64,000 nt of DNA, taken from the NCBI RefSeq assembly GCF_002224365.1, contig NZ_CP022437.1, forward strand, positions 124,001 through 188,000, read 5' to 3'. Under the pieces are notes generated by a model, which made no database searches, was not told the origin of the DNA, and saw only the letters and a list, made by a program, of their open reading frames with translations. This DNA comes from Virgibacillus necropolis (lineage in GTDB: Bacteria > Bacillota > Bacilli > Bacillales > Amphibacillaceae). Positions 8,628 to 20,488 of this stretch are shown piece after piece; within the stretch, counting starts at the first letter, position 1, and each line of letters starts with the position of its first letter. Both the position numbers and the translations under genes were made by a program.

Positions 8628-9602
8628 CTATTGATAGGTGACTCCCTGACCTGAACGACTTAAAATCACGTTTGATACACCAGGTATTTTCCGGAGTGTT
8701 TGATGGACTATCTCTTCGTTTTCTGGTTGATAAAGAACTTTTACGTTTGGACCAGCATCAATAGTGAAATAAGCAAGAATACCTTTCTCGCGTAATGCTT
8801 GGACGGTTTGCATAACAGTTAACGTTGTATCGTGCCAATACGTAAATGGTGGGTTAGCGCCTAATGTTGTCGCATGCATCTTTTGGCAATTCGCCTCGGC
8901 AATTTTACCCATTTTTTCAAAGTCTCGATTCTGTATCGCAGTTTTGATTTGCATTAGATCACTAGGAATGCTATCCACCCATCCGGAATAAAATGGTGAA
9001 GTCTCTACTGTTCTTTTCATTCCTACGCGGCTAGAAACCTTTTTCATATCAGATGATAAAACAACCGCGGCGACGCGAACATCCCAATGATCTTGTGGAG
9101 TTATAGGCACAGCATAGGAATCAGATCCATCATCTTCTACACCTTTTTCCCACTCTACAAAACCACCATAGATTGACCGACATGCAGAACCTGATCCTTG
9201 CCGTGTAAGGCGGGATAAGGTCTGATTGTCAAGATTTAAATCTAATGCACGTGTAGCAGCTGCTGCAAGTGCTGCAAAACCAGACGCTGATGAAGCGAAA
9301 CCTGCCGCAGTCGGGACCGCATTTGTCGAATGGACTTCCGCAAACAAAGGACTATCCGCATAATTTCTAATTAAATCAAGAAACTTGGAGACTTTTGTAT
9401 ATTGATCTCCTAAAATTATTTCGTTGTCTAAATAAAATTTATCCTCTTCTAGTTCACGATTAAATGTTACAGTTGTCTCTGTATAAAAAGCATCTAAAGT
9501 TAAAGAAAGACTGTTATTCATTGGTAAAATCAACGACTCATCGCGCTTTCCCCAATATTTAATCAAGGCAATGTTGGTATGTGCCTTTGCCGTTGCTTTC
9601 AT
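8628..9602 (-). CDS. mvaD: Diphosphomevalonate decarboxylase
   Basis: 324 aa. It converts 5-diphosphomevalonate plus ATP to isopentenyl diphosphate, CO2 and ADP. The N-terminus has AHTNIALIKYWGKRDESLILP, shown here by its key parts NIALIKYWGKRD and LPMNNSLSLTLD. The phosphate loop is PTAAGFASSASGFAAL (about residues 96-111), followed by RQGSGSACRSIYGGFVEW. The catalytic Asp is in FTIDAGPNVK (about 275-284). It lies 29 nt after mvaK1. Confidence 0.96.
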   Translation of the reverse strand: MKATAKAHTNIALIKYWGKRDESLILPMNNSLSLTLDAFYTETTVTFNRELEEDKFYLDNEIILGDQYTKVSKFLDLIRNYADSPLFAEVHSTNAVPTAAGFASSASGFAALAAAATRALDLNLDNQTLSRLTRQGSGSACRSIYGGFVEWEKGVEDDGSDSYAVPITPQDHWDVRVAAVVLSSDMKKVSSRVGMKRTVETSPFYSGWVDSIPSDLMQIKTAIQNRDFEKMGKIAEANCQKMHATTLGANPPFTYWHDTTLTVMQTVQALREKGILAYFTIDAGPNVKVLYQPENEEIVHQTLRKIPGVSNVILSRSGQGVTYQ

Positions 9603-9631
9603 CCATAGTCCCCATTTCTATTAACTATCCC

Positions 9632-10594
9632 TTACTTTTGCTTCCGTAATACAAACGGCCATACTGCATGAGCACCAAAGCCCTTTAGTTTTTCACAGAG
9701 TTGTTTAGAGTGGGCTTCATTGCGAGCCAAAGCAATAATACATCCACCATTTCCGCCACCTGTTAATTTGGCACCAAGGGCTCCCCCTTGACGAGCAATA
9801 TAAATTAGCCTGTTTAGTCCTGCATCACTTACACCTAGTGCTTCTAGTTCTTTTTGTGCTTCGTTTAATGTTTTTCCTAAAAGTTGTTTACTGGCTTTTT
9901 CAAGAGCTCTTCTTGCTTGATGTGTTATGTCACCAATCCGATCAAGACTAGCTTGAATTTTCTTAGGGCCAGATTTTAGTAACTCTGCCACCGATTCAAC
10001 AGCCAATCGTGTATCACCTTTTCGACCCGAATCCGCCACAATAAAGTGGAAGTCAGCATTTGGTTTAATAAAGTGGAATGGAATATCTTTCTCATACCAC
10101 ACAGGCGATTGTGATGTAATCGTGAGTGTATCAATTCCACTAGGTGCGCCATGTGCATAGGTCTCTGAAATATTTGCTAGCATTAATAGCGTCTCTTCTG
10201 TCAGCTCTTGATCTGCATGGTCAAATAAAGACCGAACAACAGCAATTGCAACTGAAGCACTTGATCCAAGCCCTTTCCCAGGTGGTATCGATGACTTAAT
10301 CCGAATCAACAGGTCATTACGTGGTATTTCTAAATAATTTAAAGTTGCGTTAATACAGTTAACCACACCGTCAAGAGAAATAGGTGCCTTATCGATTGGT
10401 CCATGATAAAACGTACTATCTATTTTAACTGCACCTGGTACATTATCTACAAGCGCCTCTACCCCAACTAAAGGGAAGGGAATGGCGATAGCTGGTTGTC
10501 CGTGTACAACCGCATGTTCCCCAATTAAAATTAATTTACTATGAGCTATTCCGACAGCTGTTTGTTCTGAAGTTGTTGCTTTCTCTACACTCAT
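9632..10594 (-). CDS. mvaK1: Mevalonate kinase
   Basis: 320 aa. It makes 5-phosphomevalonate from mevalonate and ATP. GHMP motifs: KLILIGEHAVVHGQPAIAIP (about residues 20-39), the glycine/serine loop PPGKGLGSSASVAIAVV (about 108-124), the catalytic Asp in GAPSGIDTLT (about 153-162), and TGGGNGGCIIAL near the C-terminus. It starts by overlapping the mvaA stop codon by 4 nt (ATGA), so the two are translationally coupled. Confidence 0.96.
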   Translation of the reverse strand: MSVEKATTSEQTAVGIAHSKLILIGEHAVVHGQPAIAIPFPLVGVEALVDNVPGAVKIDSTFYHGPIDKAPISLDGVVNCINATLNYLEIPRNDLLIRIKSSIPPGKGLGSSASVAIAVVRSLFDHADQELTEETLLMLANISETYAHGAPSGIDTLTITSQSPVWYEKDIPFHFIKPNADFHFIVADSGRKGDTRLAVESVAELLKSGPKKIQASLDRIGDITHQARRALEKASKQLLGKTLNEAQKELEALGVSDAGLNRLIYIARQGGALGAKLTGGGNGGCIIALARNEAHSKQLCEKLKGFGAHAVWPFVLRKQK

Positions 10595-11880
10595 CTTTTA
10601 GTCTTTGCCACCAATTCTTTAGCTTTCCCCACACGGATTTCTTTTTCATTAATTAATTGTTCAGCAATGATATCAATCAGCTCTCCTTTAGCCCCTGCCG
10701 CCATCGCCACAGAGCGGGAATGTAAAGCCATATGACCCTTTTGGATACCATCCGTCACTAAAGCTTTTAAAGCACCCAGGTTTTGCGCTAGACCTACTGA
10801 TACAATAACCTGTGCTAATTCTTGGGCAGATTCTACACCTAACATCTTATGAGCAATTTGCGAGATTGGGTGGACACGAATCGAACCGCCAACAGTTCCG
10901 ACAGACATAGGTAACTCAAGTTCACCAACCAGATTACCTTCATCATCAGCATACCAATCTGTCATCGAACTATATTTACCAAAACGCGCCGCATAAGCAT
11001 GTGCTCCAGCTTCAACTGCACGCCAATCATTTCCTGTTGCGATTACTATTGGGTCAATCCCATTCATGATTCCTTTATTATGGGTAACTGCACGATATGG
11101 ATCAGATGCTGCGAACTCATAAGCATGCACTACTCCATCTCGTACTTCTTCACCGGAATAATCACCAGACGCTAATAATTCTGGTGGTATCACACATTTA
11201 GCACGTGCCATACATCTATCCGCCAAATTGGAAAGAATTCTCAAATATACTTTTCCTTTTGTTAAATCTTCTACAACTGGTGCAAGGGCTTCAACCATGG
11301 TATTAATTATATTGGCACCCATTGCATCACATGTATTAATATACAGATGTAACACAAGCATCTGGCCATATTTTGAACCTGAATCATCATTTAGTATGCG
11401 TACTTCTAAATCCTGCGCTCCGCCGCCTCTAGCGACGATACTAGGGTAAGCTGCATTGGCTCCCTCTAAAAGCATGTCTTTCTCTCTCAAAAGTGCTTTC
11501 TTAGCTAAATCGAAATCAGAGCATCCAACTACTTGAATCTGACCGATCATAATTCTATCGGTAGCTTCGGTTGTAAACCCACCAGCATTTCGAACAAGCT
11601 TTGCAATATAACTCGCAGATGCCACAACAGATGGTTCTTCAATAGCCATAGGTACTACATATTCTTTCCCGTTTATAAGAAAGTTTAATCCTAACCCTAG
11701 TGGCAACTGATAAGTTCCTATAACATTTTCTATCATATTATCTGCTGTATCAAGAGATAATGGATTCGCTTGAGAAAGATGAGCTGTTTCTTCTTTCGTA
11801 AAGCCAGCTTGCTCAGCAAGTATCTTTCTGCGCTCTTCTACAGTCATATTATAGAAGCCAGGAATTCTAGAAGTATTCAT
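10591..11880 (-). CDS. mvaA: Hydroxymethylglutaryl-CoA reductase, class II
   Basis: 429 aa, the size of bacterial class II HMG-CoA reductases, with no membrane anchor. It makes mevalonate from HMG-CoA and NAD(P)H. Motifs: the substrate-binding ENVIGTYQLPLGL (about residues 52-64), the catalytic Lys in THNKGIMNGIDP (about 267-278), GTVGGSIRVHP (about 336-346), and the catalytic His near the C-terminus in KGHMALHSRSVAM. It is the first gene of the mevalonate operon. HMG-CoA synthase and isopentenyl-diphosphate isomerase are not in the window. The start follows AAGGATG. Confidence 0.96.
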   Translation of the reverse strand: MNTSRIPGFYNMTVEERRKILAEQAGFTKEETAHLSQANPLSLDTADNMIENVIGTYQLPLGLGLNFLINGKEYVVPMAIEEPSVVASASYIAKLVRNAGGFTTEATDRIMIGQIQVVGCSDFDLAKKALLREKDMLLEGANAAYPSIVARGGGAQDLEVRILNDDSGSKYGQMLVLHLYINTCDAMGANIINTMVEALAPVVEDLTKGKVYLRILSNLADRCMARAKCVIPPELLASGDYSGEEVRDGVVHAYEFAASDPYRAVTHNKGIMNGIDPIVIATGNDWRAVEAGAHAYAARFGKYSSMTDWYADDEGNLVGELELPMSVGTVGGSIRVHPISQIAHKMLGVESAQELAQVIVSVGLAQNLGALKALVTDGIQKGHMALHSRSVAMAAGAKGELIDIIAEQLINEKEIRVGKAKELVAKTKR

Positions 11881-11983
11881 ACAAAATCATCCTTTTGTGT
11901 ATCAATATATAATAAGTTTTTCTTTACTTTTTTTGTTAGATATTAAATTTACTCTATCTATTATGTAAAAAAATAGCGCAAAA

Positions 11984-12032
11984 TGCAAATAAACAAGGTT
12001 GTGTAATTTCATAACGACCTTGTTTACTTGCA
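11984..12032 (-). terminator. Large inverted repeat, probable terminator of the tRNA cluster
   Basis: Arms of 16 bp (TGCAARTAAACAAGGT and its complement, one mismatch) around a 17-nt loop. On the minus strand it is followed by TTTTGCG and then a longer T run. It lies between tRNA-Lys and mvaA, so it should end the tRNA transcript before the mevalonate operon. Confidence 0.65.
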
Positions 12033-12085
12033 ATTATACTATGTATTATGTCCCATTGCTAGAATTCTTTTCATCTAATAAGTGA

Positions 12086-12158
12086 TGAGCCATGAAGGAT
12101 TCGAACCTTCGACCCTCTGATTAAAAGTCAGATGCTCTACCAACTGAGCTAATGGCTC
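12086..12158 (-). tRNA. tRNA-Lys (TTT)
   Basis: 73 nt. Acceptor arms GAGCCAT and ATGGCTC with discriminator A, D-loop AGCTCAGTTGGTAGAGC, anticodon loop CTTTTAA with TTT, T-loop GGTTCGAATCC. No encoded CCA. It is the last tRNA of the cluster; a 28-bp copy of its 5' part lies 151 bp away. Confidence 0.97.
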
Positions 12159-12283
12159 GTATGAAAATATTTTGTTTATGATAAGAAGCATTCGTCCTAG
12201 ATGCTCGTCGTGTTGCAAGCAAATTCAAGAAGTCGCACTCCTCGCAAGCCTGTACATAGTAGTAAATCAGGAAGTTAACGGCT

Positions 12284-12311
12284 TGCTCTACCAACTGAGC
12301 TAATGGCTCGT
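12284..12311 (-). pseudogene. Fragment of tRNA-Lys (5' end only)
   Basis: 28 bp identical to the 5' end of the tRNA-Lys gene at 12133-12160, including acceptor arm and D-arm. There is no anticodon arm or T-arm; instead the sequence runs into unrelated DNA. It lies between tRNA-Gln and the intact tRNA-Lys. Confidence 0.85.
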
Positions 12312-12317
12312 TACATA

Positions 12318-12341
12318 CAAAAACCACGTATTTACCGTGGT
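12318..12341 (-). terminator. Weak terminator-like hairpin between tRNA-Gln and tRNA-Lys
   Basis: On the minus strand ACCACG and CGTGGT form a short stem followed by TTTTTG. If active it would cut tRNA-Lys off from the rest of the cluster. It may instead be a processing stem. Confidence 0.35.
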
Positions 12342-12379
12342 GAAGTTGATACACAAGGTGATCATATAAGTTATAATGG

Positions 12380-12451
12380 CTGGGCTACCAGGATTCGAAC
12401 CTGGGAATGACAGGATCAAAACCTGCTGCCTTACCGCTTGGCTATAGCCCA
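12380..12451 (-). tRNA. tRNA-Gln (TTG)
   Basis: 72 nt plus an encoded CCA (12377-12379). It starts TGGGCTATAGCC, has anticodon loop TTTTGAT with TTG, and T-arm CAGGTTCGAATCCTG. Confidence 0.97.
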
Positions 12452-12463
12452 ATATATAAATGG

Positions 12464-12545
12464 TGGAGGGGGGCAGATTCGAACTGCCGAACCCTGAGGG
12501 AGCGGATTTACAGTCCGCCGCGTTTAGCCACTTCGCTACCCCTCC
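12464..12545 (-). tRNA. tRNA-Tyr (GTA), long variable arm
   Basis: 82 nt plus an encoded CCA. It starts GGAGGGGTAGCGAAGTGGC, has anticodon GTA in CTGTAAA, and a long variable arm (CTCCCTCAGGG) as expected for class II tRNA-Tyr. Confidence 0.97.
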
Positions 12546-12586
12546 ATATAATTACCACATTTTCAAATCTTATACATAAAAAATGG

Positions 12587-12659
<73 letters not shown>

Positions 12660-12680
12660 TTAATATAATACAAAAAATGG

Positions 12681-12753
12681 TGGAGGATGCAGGGTTCGAA
12701 CCTGCGACCCCCTGCTTGTAAGGCAGGTGCTCTCCCAGCTGAGCTAATCCTCC
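12681..12753 (-). tRNA. tRNA-Val (TAC)
   Basis: 73 nt plus an encoded CCA. Acceptor GGAGGAT, anticodon stem CCTGC/GCAGG with loop CTTACAA, T-arm GCAGGTTCGAACCCTGC. Confidence 0.97.
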
Positions 12754-12825
12754 AAAGCACAGGATGTGCAAGTGCATGTATTGCAACAGGACGTCACGAT
12801 TTTAACATGCCTTTATTAAAATTGG

Positions 12826-12897
12826 TGACCCGTACGGGATTCGAACCCGTGATACCGCCGTGAAAGGGCGGTGTCTTAACCACTTGACCAACGGGCC
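12826..12897 (-). tRNA. tRNA-Glu (TTC)
   Basis: 72 nt plus an encoded CCA. It starts GGCCCGTTGGTCAAGTGG, has anticodon loop CTTTCAC with TTC, and T-arm ACGGGTTCGAATCCCGT. It is the first tRNA of the Glu-Val-Thr-Tyr-Gln-Lys cluster, 54 nt after a strong promoter. Confidence 0.97.
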
Positions 12898-12951
12898 TAG
12901 ATTAATTTTCAATGTTTATTATTTGTTTAATGTCGAAAACCAACGAATTTT

Positions 12952-12980
12952 ATTATATACAGATTCTCTCCCTTTGTAAA
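12952..12980 (-). promoter_or_regulatory. SigA promoter of the six-tRNA cluster
   Basis: TTTACA, a 17-nt spacer, then a perfect TATAAT on the minus strand, 54 nt before tRNA-Glu. No other promoter of this quality precedes the cluster, so it is probably transcribed separately from the rrn operon. Confidence 0.85.
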
Positions 12981-13013
12981 GGGTAAATCCAGTTTTTTTG
13001 TTATTTTTTAAGA

Positions 13014-13055
13014 GCATGTTAATCATTATTTTCCAAACATGCGGTTTTTAGTCAA
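13014..13055. other. Hairpin in the gene-poor stretch beside the tRNA promoter
   Basis: GCATGTT and AACATGC arms with a T-rich tail on the plus strand. The surrounding stretch 12981-13266 holds no convincing gene. It might end transcription of the small membrane-protein gene at 13267-13434. Confidence 0.3.
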
Positions 13056-13266
13056 AATAATTGTAAGATATTATTCTGCTTGGTCGTAACATTATGCAAC
13101 AGATGGAGCAGACGAAGGATTATAATACGAATGAAAGTCTTGGTAAAAACCAGCTTGAAAGTACACGCTCGCTTCTCTTATATAGCGTTCACCCTGCAAA
13201 GCTTAAGTACTCGGAGGGAACTGCCATATTCTACCCCAAAAAATACGTAAATCAATTCATTGTTTT

Positions 13267-13434
13267 CTATGAGGCTATAATTGCCACAAACCAAATAATC
13301 ACTACGCTTGGCACGGACATAAATAATGCTCTTGAGGGCTTAATATTTTGCTTTTTGATTAGATAGATAGCTAAGAACACCTCGAAAATTGTTACAACAA
13401 ATGCAATTACAAATAATATCGGTAAATTGGTCAT
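13267..13434 (-). CDS. Small membrane protein, 55 aa, unknown function
   Basis: Reads MTNLPILFVIAF near the start and WFVAIIAS at the end. Two hydrophobic segments (about residues 4-25 and 41-54) flank a basic loop KKQNIKPSR, so it should span the membrane twice. A strong ribosome site (AGGAGGTTATTAA) lies just before ATG, which supports real translation. I do not recognise the family. It is isolated between a tRNA cluster and a recombinase remnant, a setting typical of leftovers of an integrated element. Confidence 0.6.
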   Translation of the reverse strand: MTNLPILFVIAFVVTIFEVFLAIYLIKKQNIKPSRALFMSVPSVVIIWFVAIIAS

Positions 13435-13611
13435 TTAATAACCTCCTGGTAACAGCTCAACTTGACTCCCTGAACCGAAAAATATATTCAAAGATTGATA
13501 ATTGTACTTCCCGTCATAAATTGACTTATTCTATTTCAGTTTTCCCTCTTTTGTTTCTACTGTTGTTAAGTATTGTGAAACATTTTATTCTTCTGGGGAA
13601 TTTTTTCTAAA

Positions 13612-13836
13612 AAGAAATGTATTCACGATTTACGGCATACTACAGCAACAGACTTAATCAACAAAGGATTAAATATCCACTCCATATCCAAACGTCTTGG
13701 ACATTTCAATATCGGTACCACGATGGAAGTATATGGTCACTATCTTGAAGTAGTAGATTAAAAAATTGCTCAAATGTTGGATCAGGATTATAATGTAAAG
13801 AAAATTAAATACAAAAATCATTACCAAACAAAATAG
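13612..13836 (+). pseudogene. Remnant of a tyrosine recombinase (phage-type integrase), C-terminal piece
   Basis: One frame reads HDLRHTTATDLINKGLN, then ISKRLGHFNIGTTMEVYGHY. These are the catalytic HxLRH box, the LGH box and the tyrosine region (VYGHY) of a tyrosine recombinase. The frame is cut at its 5' side by stop codons and lacks the N-terminal domain and first catalytic Arg. After EVVD there is an in-frame TAA at 13759, but the reading continues KIAQMLDQDYNVKK to a TAG at 13834, so a nonsense change probably broke the tail. A terminator follows. It is a relic of an integrated element next to tRNA genes. Confidence 0.8.
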
Positions 13837-13872
13837 CTATTAACTTTCACAAAAGTTGATAGCCATTTTTTA
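13834..13872 (+). terminator. Terminator after the recombinase remnant
   Basis: GCTATTAACTTT and AAAGTTGATAGC form a 12-bp stem (one G-T pair) with a short loop, followed by a run of six T. It directly follows the remnant's final stop codon and outlived the gene. Confidence 0.8.
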
Positions 13873-13919
13873 ACAATCCACAAAAATCATCTTTCTATAA
13901 AAGTCGCCGAATTAGAATA

Positions 13920-13968
13920 GAGCCACCTTTCCAAAGAGTAATTTTCCTACTCAATGAAAAAGTGGCTT
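13920..13968. other. Two-part hairpin, possible end of the rrn transcript
   Basis: AGCCAC/GTGGCT outer arms with TTTCC/GGAAA-like extension and an inner GAGTA/TACTC hairpin. No clean T run follows on the minus strand, so a terminator role for the rrn-tRNA transcript is uncertain. Confidence 0.35.
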
Positions 13969-14072
13969 GTGGTCTTTTATGTGTAATCTGTGAAAGTTAA
14001 AAGGGTCTGCGCTAGAGCACTTTCCAATTTACCAGCTTTAAAATCTCACAAACGTTGATATTAAAGGAAAAG

Positions 14073-14145
<73 letters not shown>

Positions 14146-14155
14146 TTAAATATGG

Positions 14156-14227
14156 CTCCACAGGTAGGATTCGAACCTACGACCGATCGGTTAACAGCCG
14201 ATAGCTCTACCACTGAGCTACTGTGGA
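14156..14227 (-). tRNA. tRNA-Asn (GTT)
   Basis: 72 nt plus an encoded CCA. It starts TCCACAGTAGCTCAGTGG, has anticodon loop CTGTTAA with GTT, and T-arm GTAGGTTCGAATCCTAC. It follows 5S rRNA. Confidence 0.97.
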
Positions 14228-14412
14228 ATAATCTTAAATAGTGAATCATAGTAGTACAATCTAGCTTGGGCCTGCTCGTCACACAATACATTCCTCGCAT
14301 GATCAAACATAAACCGTTCGATCAAGCTACTGTGGAATAATCTTAAATAAAGAATCATAGTAGTACAATCTAACTTGGTCCTGCTCGTTACGAAGAACAT
14401 TCCTCGTTCGAT
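14216..14412. repeat. Direct repeat of about 88 bp carrying the 5' end of tRNA-Asn, offset 109 bp
   Basis: The stretch from 14216 recurs from 14325: AGCTACTGTGGAATAATCTT, then ATCATAGTAGTACAATCT, and further CTGCTCGT and ATTCCTCG. Each copy begins with the first 12 nt of tRNA-Asn. The second copy has no tRNA body. It fills most of the space between tRNA-Asn and 5S. Confidence 0.85.
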
Positions 14413-14446
14413 TTGAATCCACGTTATAAAAAAGTATATAAAAAAA

Positions 14447-14564
14447 CTGCCTGGCGGCGTCCTACTCTTGCAAGGACAAAGTCCTAACTACCATCGGCGC
14501 TGGAGAGCTTAACTACTGTGTTCGGTATGGGAACAGGTGTGACTTCTCCGCTATTACTACCAGA
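14447..14564 (-). rRNA. rrf: 5S ribosomal RNA
   Basis: About 118 nt. Minus-strand landmarks: TCTGGTAGTAATAGCGGAG at the 5' end, the loop CACACCTGTTCCCATACCGA, GTTAAGCTCTCCAGCGCCGA, and GGACGCCGCCAGG at the 3' end. Ends are accurate to a few bases. Confidence 0.96.
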
Positions 14565-14637
14565 CAATTTCATGTAAAAAGGTATCATTTGTACCCTAAA
14601 AACTAAATAAGAGCGTAATAGTGACATCAAGAATTGT

Positions 14638-17558
<2,921 letters not shown>

Positions 17559-17632
17559 ATCTTCATGATTAAGAACTTACGTTTTTGATGTCGTTGTCTA
17601 TCTTGCTCTTATTTAGTTTTCAAGGTACAAAA

Positions 17633-17705
17633 TGGAGCCTAGCGGGATCGAACCGCTGACCTCCTGCGTGCAAGGCAGGCGCTCTCCCAGCTGAGCTAAG
17701 GCCCC
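17633..17705 (-). tRNA. tRNA-Ala (TGC)
   Basis: 73 nt in the 16S-23S spacer, starts GGGGCCTTAGCTCAGCTGGG, anticodon loop CTTGCAC with TGC. CCA is not encoded. Confidence 0.97.
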
Positions 17706-17722
17706 ATATGAATTATAGATGG

Positions 17723-17796
<74 letters not shown>

Positions 17797-18042
17797 ATCT
17801 ATATATTATGGAAGGAAAAATTAATCCCTCAAAACTGAACAAACAACCATGTATGCAAGGCCTACCAATGGCAGGTCTTATCGATGACGACAAGCGTCAC
17901 CGATTTTCCGTTAATAATCCAGCTACAACTCCCAGCAGCTAGCGTATAGTTAATCTCTTTTCAATCTCCCAAAGTGCAGGGAGATTTTCAAGATCTTATC
18001 TATCCGTACGCCGCTAAACGGTCGTTTTCGCTTTTTTATATT

Positions 18043-19615
<1,573 letters not shown>

Positions 19616-19745
19616 GTTTGAATAAAATCGACACCAATCGATTTTATCAATTGTCTTAGCTTTGTTTCGTTACTTACATACTTGGTTGTTTTGTTCAGTT
19701 TTCAAGGAGCAATTAAATCCTTTGTCGTTTTTGGCGACAAGATAT

Positions 19746-19774
19746 AATTTACCATGTATACGAATGATTGTCAA
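19746..19774 (-). promoter_or_regulatory. rrn operon promoter
   Basis: TTGACA, 17-nt spacer, TAAATT on the minus strand, about 130 nt before 16S. An A/T-rich stretch upstream (AAGATTTTAATTGATTTAAG) could act as an UP element. I see one clear promoter; many Bacillus rrn operons have two. Confidence 0.75.
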
Positions 19775-19912
19775 TAGTTTTCTTAAATCAATTAAAATCT
19801 TTTTCATAAGAACTTCATTTTATTAAAAAACTTGCTGACAACAAGAAATAATATAGCACATTTTCTACACGATTTCAACATAATAAACAAAAAAACACTT
19901 TTTTTCATGGTA

Positions 19913-19963
19913 TTAAAAAAGAAACTAGCGGTTTGCTTATTTGCAACCTTCCACTAGCTTCCC
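19913..19963 (-). terminator. Terminator after the 73-aa gene
   Basis: GGAAGCTAGTGG pairs with CCGCTAGTTTC across a 20-nt loop, followed by a TTTTTT run on the minus strand. It lies just beyond the stop codon at 19980. Confidence 0.75.
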
Positions 19964-19979
19964 TAAAATATCCGATTTA

Positions 19980-20201
19980 TTATTGGTTATTGGAGCGCTT
20001 AGGCATATATTTCAAACATTCTTTTTCGCTAGCAACTCGGCGAAATAACTGGAATAAAAGCGAGTACCTTTCTCTCATTGACTGCTTTACCATCTGGTCA
20101 ATTCGATTGTCCTCCAAATCCATCAATAATTCTTCCATTTCACGTTTCACAAGGTATTCAATTTCCTTTTGTTCCATATCATTTATTAATAATCCTAACA
20201 T
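19980..20201 (-). CDS. Conserved-looking small hypothetical protein, 73 aa
   Basis: 73 aa, highly charged and predicted helical: MEQKEIEYLVKREMEELL, then NRIDQMVKQSMRERY, and a tail FRRVASEKECLKYMPKR. A proper ribosome site (GAGGTGAACTAA) and a terminator support it as a real gene. It lies divergently beside pdaB and downstream of nothing else. I recall similar small proteins at this position in other Bacillaceae but cannot name a family or function. Confidence 0.65.
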   Translation of the reverse strand: MLGLLINDMEQKEIEYLVKREMEELLMDLEDNRIDQMVKQSMRERYSLLFQLFRRVASEKECLKYMPKRSNNQ

Positions 20202-20488
20202 TTAGTTCACCTCAAACCTCTCAAGCCATTTAGCTATTAATTTTGCCGCTCTATCTATATGTAACATTATTCGTAAAAAATGTAGAATTAAGTCGGTTGA
20301 TTTAGTCGACTATACGGACAATCCATAAACGACATAATTAGACTTAAACTCTTAACTCTACACCTTATTCCCTGTTTTCTCCTTCTTTCATCCTTCTCCA
20401 TTATTCTTTTTACTTCTTATACATAATAGCTTGTTCATATTATCCATTCCCATTCATAAACTAAATACAAGAGTATAGGAGGGGTAAG

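Noticed and set aside
12159-12283. Possible phage attachment core near tRNA-Lys
   Set aside because: The duplicated part is the 5' end of the tRNA, whereas integration normally duplicates the 3' end; no second boundary was found.
13094-13366. A 90-codon plus-strand frame
   Set aside because: It has no ribosome site, is antisense to the 55-aa membrane gene, and shows no recognisable protein pattern.
20400-20445. SigE or SigG promoter for pdaB (CATATTAT at 20436, CATAATA at 20422)
   Set aside because: The -10-like boxes lack a matching -35 at proper spacing; too weak to list.
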